Under the pieces are notes generated by a model. That model saw nothing but the letters and a program-made list of their open reading frames with translations. It did not search any database and was not told where the DNA came from. This document shows, piece after piece, positions 26,288 through 38,200 of a stretch of 64,000 nucleotides of DNA. Origin of the DNA: Allodiplogaster sudhausi (Eukaryota > Nematoda > Chromadorea > Rhabditida > Diplogasteridae); the NCBI GenBank assembly GCA_945643635.1, contig CALZFC010000001.1:7725001-7789000 (forward strand), read 5' to 3'. Each line of letters opens with the position of its first letter. Within the stretch, counting starts at the first letter, position 1. A program made the translations under genes and the position numbers.

Positions 26288-29200
26288 TGTCTCTGTCTCT
26301 CTTCTCTCTCTCTCCGTATTGCTCTCTACATCCTCCCTTACTCTCTCTCTTTTTTTCCTCTTTCTCTCCTACCATCTCCCTCTTTCTCTCCTGCATGCCC
26401 TCTCATAAATTCTACTATACCACATCTACAAATCCCATTTGCAAAATAGCCTTTTTCTCTCGCTACCCTCGAATAGTGCGGGAAGGCCGTTCGCCGAGCA
26501 GGCAAGATAGAAGATGTGCGGCGGATATTTGGCCGGTTCAAGGGCACAATGGTAGAGAGCACAAGTAGAGAAGAGACGGGTAAGAGAAAGAGAGAAGACG
26601 TATGTTAGAGCCAACTTTTAAAGAAAAGGACAGATGGCTCTCTTGTTGCTCCCCTTTCTGTTTGATATCACCGGACTAGCTGAATGCAGAGGCTAACACA
26701 CTCAAAGTGAACAAGAACCACGCCGTCACTTTTAGAGAGCAGCTACACGCTTTTTTCTTTCTTTCCTTAATAGCTCAGCTATCGAACAAGTTTACTGGGC
26801 TCAACAAGTAATTCATGTTAACTGCGCAGAGTTTTTGCGCATATGTATGTATGTATGTACATAAATATCGCATGGCTGCCCTAAGGGCAGCCATGCGATA
26901 TTTATGTACATACATACATACATATTTCGATATACTACATACATATGCATGCAGTATATCTAAAGAAAACTGAAACAAGTTTCACAAAAAGTTTTTGGCA
27001 ACTATCTGAGAGTCTCCTCGTCGATATTATCTCGATTCTGGTTTTAGTTTTCCTCCAATAGTGCTCTAGCATTGATACCCTGACAGATAGCGGACACTTT
27101 TTACTCACAAGTGTATGTATGACAGCGATCAACTGATTATGGCAGTTAGAGTACGACGAAAGTAAATAAACTTGTTTCAAACGATGCAGCAGAGATCACA
27201 AGTTCACTCGTGTTAAACGAGAAAATTCGCAAAAAATTCCTTAGAAAGAGAAAAATCTTTTATTCTTGCCAGCTGTTTTTTTTTTAGTTTTAGCATATAA
27301 TCAATCACATGCCCATCTGTCAGCTATAATACGTACATTTTGATATTTAGATTTTAATTTTCCAGACTATACATTTATTTCCAGACGCCTCTCCGCGTCG
27401 ACGGCGCCTTCCGCTGCGGACGCCGGCGGCAACGACGATCAGCGTGAAGGCGGAGAAGACGGGCGCCACCACAGCGGCCGCCGCAGTCACCGCCGCAGTC
27501 ACCGCTGCCGTCGTCGTGCCCATCTCCATCATCACGAAGAAGCGACGCAAGAAGCAGACAAATCACACGCTGGACAAGGCACGAGAGAACTTTGGCACTT
27601 TCAGTGTATTATTATCGAACTTGTAAAAAGTAAAACTGAAATAATAATCTGAAATGCAAAGCAGACAGAATGACGATCAAATCCATGCAAACATGTATTT
27701 ATTAGCATTCTTGACTGATTTATCAATATATATATATCATTTATGACTGATATGATATTGACAAGGGGAGCAGCATGTTAATTAAAACATAGATATAGAC
27801 AAGGTTAAAACAAAGATAAACTTTTTTTGAAAATCAATTTACTAAATACAAAGTCCAGGATGACGACGACTCGGGCAAGGCGACATCGAATTCGAGCGGA
27901 GCGAGTAAGGCGGATCTGTCGAGGTTCGAGATTGATCTTCTTGGCACTTGGCCAAGTTTTTTTTTAAATTTAATTCAGCTATCATATTAAGCTACACAGA
28001 TTCAAGTAGTTGAAACCTTAGAAATTGGTCAGAAACAATAAGGGATTTAATTGAAGAAAAAAAAACTTAGATTCAGCAGCCGAACAATGGGGACCGATGA
28101 GGATCACGAGTCGCTGCTGGAGGCTGGGAGGCACGTCAATGGAATCCATGATGACGTCACCGAGGAGGAAGGAGAAGGAGGCGCTGCTCACAACTACCGT
28201 AGTCAAGGAGGAGACGAAGAGGAAGCTGTTGCTCAGAATTACAGTAACCAGAGAGGAGAAGATGACGAAGGCGACAGCAGCGATTATCCAGAGAATACGG
28301 CAGCGGCGGCGGCGCCGGCCGTCAATTTACATGTCAGCAGTCGGAAGAGCAGCAATCACCAGCATATACGGTAGGAGGGAGAGGAGAGAGACAATGGAAG
28401 AGGGAGAGAAAGGAAGAGAGAGACAGAAAGAGAGAGTGAGAGAGTGAGAGAGTGAGAGAGTGAGAGAGAGAGAGAGAAAGAATAATCTTAATCAGACATG
28501 TACATTTGCACGCCCGAGTCTTTAATCCGGTACTGATAATCTTCGCCCGTGCAGCAAAATGAGATTATCAGATAAATTCGCACAATAGAAAATCCTTGAA
28601 TATGTCGCCAAGAAGCGCGTGTTTCTCACCAGCCGCCGTAGTAAAGTGTCGCTTTTTGAGGGGTAATCCTGAGGATGTTACCCATGAGGGTAAAACCATT
28701 ACCACTCAGTTTCGCCGGGCATTATCCTGAGGGTAATGTCAGCTGAAAGATGCTCTCTTTTCCTTTCGTATATTCTTTGCTGCTGTCATCCATCCCTCAG
28801 TCATCCCTGCTCCATTAATGCTTCATCTTCATTCTTCTGTCGCTCCTATTTGGGACCATTCCGATGCGGACTACAACTACACCTTGCTGCAGCACACTTT
28901 ATATCCATCATTTTCTTATTGGAAATTCACCTACAGCAAAAACAGCTATTTGTAAGAATAATGTTATCAAACAGTGAATGAGAAGCTAATGGATGGGTCT
29001 AAACAAGAGTGTACATGGAAATCAGCCTTACAAAAGAGAAAAGAAGAAAAGAGGAAGAAAAACAAAAACACAAGAGGAAAAATCTGCGTATAATACAGAC
29101 TAAAATGAGCTATTTGTTTTCAGTTGAACATTATCCACGCCATCACTAACTATTAAGTTACAAGGAATATCCTATAATAAAGTCGCTTTCTAGCACAAGA

Positions 29201-32200
29201 ACTAGTAACTGTGGCAAGGAACAACAGACTCTGAGCTGCTGGCTCTTTCACTTTCAATGTGTTCCTGAATCCGCAAGCTTAACTTATACCAAAAGAAAAA
29301 ATGGAGGGAGAGCAAACACACAGATCACATCCATTCCACAACACAACAGGAATTTCCAGCATAAATACGGAATCATGGTAGAATCAAGATTCGAGTATGC
29401 ATTCCAGATGGCCGAGACGGTACCGAAGGGAATACAGTGGGGAATGGCGAAACAGATGTCGAATCCCTTGGCGCCGCAGTGAGAGTCGCGGCAGGATCAA
29501 GCGTCAGACCAACTGAAGAAGAATTTTGAATTACAAATGAAAATCCACCGTATTCAAAGTAGAAAGAAACATTCCCAACTTACAGTATTACAGTAACCCG
29601 TAAAATGGCCCCTAAAAACGTAAAATGCGTCGAAAAATGAATAATTCAAATAAAAAGAACATTGCCGAGTTGATGAGTCTATTGATGATAGCTAACTAAC
29701 GTGTGGTCACGTTCAAATAACGAATGAATTAATGATTTTAAAAAAGGAAGAAGAAAGAACCACGAACCGTCCCGAGTGCACGAGCAATGTGGAGCTGGAG
29801 AGCTGGAGAGTGGAGCTGGAGAGTGGAACTGGAGAGGCGACGGGAGCATCTCGGCCGGTGGAGCAGCGCCGTCTTGCGCGGCTGCCGCTGAGTCCACTTC
29901 CATCTTAAGAGATAGAAAGAGGGAGAGAGAAAGAGAGATGCAACTATTAGGATTGATTACACATTCATCACCCGAGTTGGAAAACAAAACGACAAAAAAG
30001 AAAAAGGCCTAGATTGGTGTTAGATTGGCCTAAATTGGTGTCAGTTGTGGCGCTATTCTAAGAAAAAGACACGTGACCAATCACAAACAAACTGCAAACA
30101 ATCAACCAATATGTTTAAGGTTTTCATTTACGAAATAAGCATAAGCAGAATAAGAACCTGGGCCTTCTCCTCTTCGTTCAGCTCGGGCAGATTGGCTGGC
30201 GCAGTTTCTGCTGCAGCCGCGGCGGCCTCCTTCGTCTTGTCGTCACTCACGTGATGGCATATATAAAAACAATAAAGCATAGACTTAACTGTAAACAGCA
30301 ATTAAAATAACATACTCATAATGAAATTACATTACTATTACAATCCAAATGCTAATTTAGAGTGAATCTTTCATGGTTCATGACAGTACGCCGTTACTTT
30401 TACCACAAATACTATATTCGTAATTTGGAGCTGGACGATGAAAGGTAAAACGGTTATGCCAATGCGCATTGGCATAACCATTTTACACATGAGGTTGATC
30501 TCGTCTCCAAGAATTGCATGCTCTCTCGGCCTGTCCTCGTTACCCAAACATTACCATACAGCCTTTTCCATGCCATTGCCCATGAGGGTAAACAATGGTG
30601 GCATGGTAGACAGTACGAGAGAGCACGCTCATGCTAGAGATTCAGACAGATTATCCTCATGGGTAACATCCTGAGGATTACCCCTCAAAAAGCGACACTT
30701 TACTACGGCGGCAGAGGAAAACATGTTTACTGCTTGAAGAATTTACGGATTATCAGGCTGCTTCCGAGATACTTGCTCACATATTACGAATGGGATTGAT
30801 ATACATATAGGTATCTACAGTCCCGCCCAACATTATGGGGTCATGAATGCATTGAATATCTTTAATATATTCTTAAGATTCTCTTGCACTGTGGCTTGTA
30901 TAAGCAATTGTTCGTTTAATGTTTATATTTTCTGGAAACAGCATTTTTTTCTCTACCGAATGCATGTAACAATTCTCAAAAAGTATCAACTTCTTTGTCA
31001 TAAATTTTAATGTGATGTTGAATGCGTTTGGTGCTAAATTTTTTAGGTGCAAACGTGGGTAGTGCAGTTCACGGGATTTTTTGGCAAGTAGCTGAGAATT
31101 TTGCTCCGGAATTTCCGAAACTGCAAGACGGCAGCAAAAGTCTTGCTCCGATTAGGGTTCGAACCTGTGACATTCAAAACAAAAGTCGAGTGGGTAAGCC
31201 ATTACGCCACACAAGTGATGTACCGATTCAAAAGCCAGACGTTGACATCAACCATCCTGAGTCTTCTATTCTCTCCCTCCCTCTCCCACTCTCTCTTTCT
31301 CTTTCTCTCCATCTCTCTCTCTAAACTCAATCTCTACCTCCTCTTTTTATCAGTGATTTGAACGATCCCACACTTTGAGCTCCCGACTGATTTTCATTCT
31401 GAAAAAAAAAGCAGAACCTTTACACCGGATTGAGTTTGAACCCTCGACACTCAAAATGTCAAGCAAGAGGGCAACCTACTGCGCTACACAGGTCACGAAC
31501 GAAGTCTCAAGCCAGACGCCGATGATGGCAAAACAGTGATAGCCACCTACAACCGTCTTTTTTCTATCGTTGCCTTCGCTTTCAGTGATCCAGCATTGTC
31601 AGTTTAAGCTCTAATTTTCACACTCGTTACTCTTTCTCTTGGCAAAACCTTTGCACCGGTTGGGAGAGAGGAGAGCAGACACAGAGATAGAGAGAAAGAG
31701 AGATAGAGAAAAAGAGAGATAGAGAGAAAGAGAGATAGAGAAAAAGAGAGATAGAGAGAAAGAGAGATAGATATAGAGAGAGATAGAGACAAATAGAGAT
31801 AGAGAGAAAGAGCGATAGAGAGAAAGAGAGATAGAGTGAAGGAGAGATTCATAGAGAGATAGGAAGAAAGAGAAGGAAAGATAGATTCACAAAGAGATAG
31901 AGAGAACGTGAGATAGAGACAAAGATAGATTCATAGAGAGAAAAAGAGATAGAGAGAAAGAGAGATTCATAGAGAGAAAGAGAGATAAAGAGAAACGGTG
32001 CAAATGTTTTGCCTAGAGGAAAAGTAACGAGTGTGAAAATTAGAGCTTAAACTGACAATGCTAGATCACTCAAAGCGAAGGCAACGATAGAAAAAAGACG
32101 GTTGTAGGTGGCTATCACTGTTTTGCCATCATAGGCGTCTGGCTTGAGACTTCGTTCGTGACCTGTGTGGCGCAGTAGGTTGCCCTCTTGCGTGACATTT

Positions 32201-35200
32201 TGAGTGTCGCGGGTTCAAACCCAATCCGGTGTAAAGGTTTTGCCTAGCCAAGAAAAGAGTATTCAGAATGAAAATCAGTCGGGAACTCAAAGTGTGGGAT
32301 TGTTCAAATCACTGATAAAAAGTGGAGGTAGAGATTGAGTTTAGAGAGAGAGAGATGGAGAGAAAGAGAAAGAGAGAGTGGGAGAGGGAGAGAGAGAATA
32401 GAAGACTCAGGATGGTTGATGTCAACGTCTGGCTTTTGAATCGGTACATCACTTGTGTGGCGTAATGGCTTACCCACTCGACTTTTGTTTTGAATGTCAC
32501 AGGTTCGAACCCTAATCGGAGCAAGACTTTTGCTGCCGTCTTGCAGTTTCGGAAATTCTGGAGCAAAATTCTCGGCTACTTGCCAAAAAATCTCGTGAAC
32601 TGCACTACCCACGTTTGCATCTTAAAAATTTGGCACCAAACGCACTCAACATCACATTAAAATTCATGACAAAAAAGTTGATATTTTTTGAGAATTGTTA
32701 CATGCATTCGGTAGAGAAAAAAATGCTGATGCCAGAAAATATAAACATTACCCGAACAATTGCTTCTACGAGCCACAATGCAAGAGAATCTTAAGAATAT
32801 ATTAAAGATATTCAATGCATTCGTGACCCCATAATGTTGGGCGGGACTGTATGTACATATGTACATATAAATCGGCCAACGTATACGATAAAATGCATTT
32901 TACTTCTACTTAGTTTACTGTTTAAACTGAAAATAGAAGTAAAGTAAGCATTAAGAAAATATATTTAAAAAAAAATAAAGCAAAAAATAAATGTAAAAAA
33001 AAGACAAATATACAGCGACGAGCCCGAGGAACGCGCGAAGACGACGACGATTCATCGTGCGAGATCCTCGGAGGAATCCGAGCGCGACCACATCAGAGCA
33101 GCCGACGAAGATGAGGATGCGGAGAGCGATGAAGAAGCCGGCGATGAACATCGCGGCACAGCTCAGCCGTCATCCAGCAGGTCCTTTACATTGGGTCGTT
33201 TATTATTTAAGGAAGACGGTCACCATAACATTTCTCCGCTCACCCTGTTCATACTCTCATTATCGCCTGCTCTGGGATGGCCAAAAGAAGGCCCGGGCCG
33301 GCCCGCGCCTTCCTTGCGGGCCGGGCTGGGCCCGCTACCCTTGCGGGCCGGGTCCGGCCCCGGCTCGGCCCGCTTTGGCCATCCCTGCGCGTGCTATTTC
33401 GCACGTGGCACAAATCCGCTGCGTGAAAACGCAGTCGTGAATAAAGTGCGAAGGGCGCGGTAATTTGAACGCTCCTGGAATTTTCGACTATCGCCCTCCT
33501 TTAAAAATTTAAAACGAATAAGTAAACTTATTAGTATATGTATTTTGTTATGTTTTATATAAATATGTATGCACACATACTAAGTTCTGATCACCTCGCA
33601 CATATGCTGCAAGTGGTGCTGTGATCTATGATGTTTGACCATGAGTACGCAAGCATCTATGTATGTATGTAGTTGTTTAGGGCGGACAGCTACCGCGCAG
33701 GAGAATCGCCAGTCATGACGCCTCTGTCGCCTGCGATGACCAGCTCGCGCCCGGCCTCCTCCGCTGCGGGAGCAGCAAGGCCGTCGAGCTCGAGGTGGGG
33801 TGAATCGACTTACATCTTATTACACAACTACGGGTGCATGCCGCATTACGGTACTTGGTGCACGGTTCTTCTGTCGAAGATATGAATCATATTCACTCAC
33901 TCCCAAGTTGCTGGTGAAGTGTTACAAGATATACTATCAAGATGTGTACTCTGACAGGCCCGCGTCGGCCGCTGCGCCGGAAAGTCGCCAGTCACGCGCC
34001 TCTCGCGCTTCTTCCCGTCAAGCGTCGCGCGCGTCCTCGGGTGCGCCCGATGAGCCAGTGCTCACGCCACGGGACAACACACCCTTGGTCAGCGAGAGAC
34101 TTTCTCGCTCCCCCCTCTCTCTTTCTCTTTATCTTTTTCTCACCTTCTCTCTCTCTTTCACCTTCCCTCCCTCTCCCGCTCACCCTATCTCTCTCTCTCT
34201 CTCTCTCTCTATGTATGTATGTACATATGACGCGATTTGCGAGAGTATCAAAATGGCCGGGGACCCGGCAAAATTAGATTTCGTTCAAAAGCTCTTTAAA
34301 GGTACTTTTTAACACGGCGAAACGATTGGAATGGGTCCGGGAGTCTGAAATCGCCATTTTGGCGAGCTGTGCGAGGTTTAAAATTCGAGAGCCCGATGAA
34401 ACTTGCAGAGATGATCGCACATTCGCGTTTGCTGTTTCGCACAGAATAAAGCAATATTCGTGAAAATTTTGTCATAAATAGACAAGATATTGCTTTACAA
34501 AGCTACTAAAGTAGAATTTGAAAATATTCACTTTTATGGTCTCAGCGGCCTCAAGATTTTGGAGAGGTGCCATTCTCTTATATGGAGAAATGTCACGGGT
34601 TTTCTATCTTAAATTGTAGAGCAAAAAATTATCTTTCCAATGAGCTATAGTATGCCAGATATCGACGAGGTCTTTTATATTTCCCAGTCATAAGACTGTT
34701 GAAATACGCGCGGTTCAGTGCCTATGCATCGGCATACACTTTGTTTAGGCGTTACCAACGCCGAAAGCGAAATACAAGCGATATACCGAATGAAGGTTGT
34801 CTAGGGAATTTATGTAGGTTTTTATGTAACTGTTTAAACAAAACTTAAATGCAAAATAAATTTGTTAATTGCCGGGAAAAATAATTTGCTCGGCCGTGGA
34901 ATCGAACCCCGGACGTTTGCATTGCTACTCCAACTCGTTCGCACTACACTAAATCACCCTTAACTAGGCTAGACAATGCTTTTCTTCTTACCTAGCCCGG
35001 TGCATAGGTCAAAGGAACGCTGAACCCGCGGATTTCAACAGTTTTATAATTGGGAAACATAAAAGACCTCGTCGATATCTGGCATACTATAGCTCATTGG
35101 AAAGATAATTTTTTGCTCTACAATTTAAGATAGAAAACCCGTGACATTTTTCCATATAAGAGAATGGCACCTCTCCAAAGTCTAGAGGCCGCTGAGACCA

Positions 35201-38200
35201 TAAAAGTGAATATTTTCAAATTCTACTTTAATAGCTTTGTAAAGCAATATCTTGTCTATTTATGACAAAATTTTTATTCTGTGCGAAACAGCAAACGCGA
35301 ATGTGCGATCATCTCAGCAAGTTTCATCGGGCTCTCGAATTTTAAACCTCGCACAGCTCGCCAAAATGGCGATTTCAGACTCCCGGACCCATTCCAATCG
35401 TTTCGCCGTGTTAAAAAGTACTTTTGAGCGATATCTAATTTTGCCGGGTCCCCGGCTCTTTGGCTTCCTTACGATTCTCTCGCAAATCGCGTCATATATA
35501 CCCTTCACCTCTCTCTCTCTCTCTCTTCATCATTCCCTCTCTCTATCTCTTCACCATTCCCTCTCTCCCTCTATCTTTTTCTCTCTGTCTTTTTAATAAT
35601 TTTTTTTTGTTCAAAAGACACTGACTAAAACCCATGAATTCCTTTGAATCTCTCTCAGACACAGGTACAAATTGACTGTGTTATCCTTCAGGAAAGTCGC
35701 CTGTCGACTCGGCAGAGCCTGCGAAGCGTCGAGGAGCGCGGTCTCGAGCATCGCGAATCTGACGAAGAAGAGGAGGAGCGTCAAAGAGAACGGACGGCTC
35801 GTTTGGCACTCGCCGCTGGCCAAAGTCTGCACGAGGAGGACGAGAAGCGAGAGAGCAGGTCAATTTTGTATTTTAATTTACATAATTTAAATCATATATT
35901 TTTTTGTTTAGTTACAAACTTATTTATACAGAGAAAATAATGGAGAGAAGCATACGAACTATTTGGTTAACAATACGGCATGATTAATTTTAAAATTATT
36001 AGGATAAAATGGCAAAAAAAAGAAACAGAAAAAAACTACAATTTCTAGCCGTGATTAAATATTTATAAAAATTAAAGAACAAAAATAAATTATCAGACAA
36101 GCGTCGCGTGTCAGCGTCGAAGAAGATGGCCACGAGCATCGAGATTCGGACGAAGAGGATGAGTCGAGAGATCGCGTTGGTAATCTGCATGGAGAAGAGG
36201 CAAGTCAACGATATTTATCTTTATTAGAACACATTTGTACCAAACTCGTCAAAGCATAAAACGTCAAGATCACGCTTTCCTACTCCATAAAAGTTTTAAA
36301 AGCACACTTATAACGGAAAGTGATTAACTTTTTTTGCAGCCACCGAGAAGGCAAGAGTCATGTGTCAGTAGACAAAGCGTGGAAGAGAACGGACTCGAGC
36401 ATCAGGAAAGCGTTGAGGAAGCTGAAATTAAACCTGTATCGTTTTAAATATTATTTTAAAATGTATGTATGTACATATGTAAATATATCTTTGTCACATC
36501 TTACATTATATGAAAACATTTTAACATTGAATGTTTCGCAGATCTCACGGAAGTCGTCCTCACGAATGAGCGTCGAAGAACGAGGACTCGAGTATCAGCA
36601 AACCTTTGATCTCGATCATGATCAGGTGACAGATATCTTGGGTTTCTAGTCGTAGATGATCTCTTTCGTTTCAGGCAAAAGGCGCGAATACAAGATTGAG
36701 TTTTTAGCTGCTTTAAGTAAGAGACACAGTAAATAAATAAATAATAAACAATAAATATTTATCGTGAATAAAACTAAATGTAAATAGATCGTCTTGTAGA
36801 GAATGGAAGATCGCCAAGACGGCGGCGCGACCCCGTCGACTGTTCACGACGACGAGCACAGCAGCGGCGATCTCGGCGAGCTGAAGAGGCAGCACGAAGC
36901 AGCTACCGTAATCCAGGCGCACATTCGAGGGTTCCTGACGCGAAAGCATCTCAAAGGTTCGGTGACGCCTTCCTCCTCTCGTGTTCGCTCTGATAGCTCG
37001 CCATGTGAAGAGGCGCGCGCCGCTTCAGTGGAGCTCGAGCCGATGCCGACGGCAGCCGAGGTCCACGACCTGACGACGTCCGCGACCAAGTACGACTCGG
37101 AGGTCATCGTCCACGACGACGACCGCGAGCTGACACGCGTCGCAGGTGACACTTTACTTGGACTTTACGTTATTTACGGCATAAATAATTCAGCACGTGT
37201 GTTGAGCACTTGACGTCATACTTAAAAGCGCCGAATAGTTTTTGAAGAAAAAAATCTCTTTAGCAAGGATTCTATTCTAGTTTACGGCCTTACAGATCTA
37301 CAAGAACTGTTCTGTTCAATCAAATGTCATTGACCAGACATACTATAACATGCAGCATTTCTTTTTTTCCTCTTGAACTAAATGTTAGATATCTACATAA
37401 GTACATTTGTTCATGGTTCATTTTTGCACTTAATTTCCTGACTTCTGCAGATACGATCGGCGCATCGCCCGACTACTCGACGCACTCTGAGCCGATCGAT
37501 CGCACCGGAAGTCGGAGAGACATTTCAGAATCATTCCATCTGATCTCACCTAAAATTATAAGAAAAAAATGAAGCAAGGTCACATGAATTTGAAGGTGAC
37601 ATGTCGTACACGATCGCCGTGCTGACGGGCAATCGATGGGGAGCCGACTCGGAAGCCGACCTCTACGTCATCGCAGACGGCGACGAGCATCACGGAGAAC
37701 GATTCGACCTCCGACAGAACGAGGTCAGAGCAGCTGCTTTCGAGTAAAGAACACCAAAAATATGCTATCTGACTAAACTTTAACCAACAAAACAAATTAA
37801 TATAAAAAGAAGAAATATTTGTTTATAATTAAAAGGAATAATTACAAGCTCTTAATATTACACAATTACTACTCGAGATATTTATATTTGAAGACGACGA
37901 CCGCCAAGTTCCGCCAGAATCAGCTGGACGCCTTCCACGTGCGCTCGCCTTATCTCGGCACGCTGGAGAAGATTGTCGTCGGACACAATCGACGAGGATA
38001 CGGTAGGATGGAGAACGAGACACATCGATCGATATTGGATAACATCGATAGCTATTCGAGAAAATATATCGATTCTATTCATGCATATATACTGCCTCCA
38101 GGCGCTGGGATCTTCATCGAATACATTCTGGTGACGGAGAACGTCGTTGACGGCCGACAGTTTGTCTTCTTCGTCTCAAAGTGGCTCGACTCAGGGCAGG

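Larger units (their letters stand above)
28632..30712. mobile_element. 2.1 kb element with about 60-bp terminal inverted repeats
   Basis: Both ends read GCCGCCGTAGTAAAGTGTCG inward, followed by CTTTTTGAGGGGTAATCCT and GATGTTACCCATGAG. The interior contains a 42-base palindrome (30445-30486) and the minus-strand exons at 29.8-30.3 kb. A related terminal sequence (GCCGCCGTAGTAAACCGTCG) lies at 14044-14063 within the hAT-like element. No transposase is recognised. Confidence 0.75.
30818..32849. mobile_element. 2.03 kb fold-back element with TA target sites (Tc1/mariner-like ends)
   Basis: Both ends read CAGTCCCGCCCAACATTATG inward and each is bordered by TA, the target duplication of the Tc1/mariner superfamily. 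The inverted arms are about 800 bp each (30818 to about 31640 and about 32035-32849) around a GA/GATA-rich centre. Open frames in the arms mirror each other and are not gene-like. Each arm carries two tRNA-like segments. There is no transposase, so it is non-autonomous. It lies in intron 12 of the long gene. Confidence 0.85.

Noticed and set aside
32162..32520. Functional tRNA genes
   Set aside because: A- and B-box-like motifs are present, but cloverleaf stems do not form, no Pol III T-run terminator is in place, and the segments sit in transposon arms.
31022..32612. Two near-identical about 100-residue proteins on opposite strands
   Set aside because: They are the mirrored arms of the fold-back element and end in CT-repeat translation. 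No domain is recognised.
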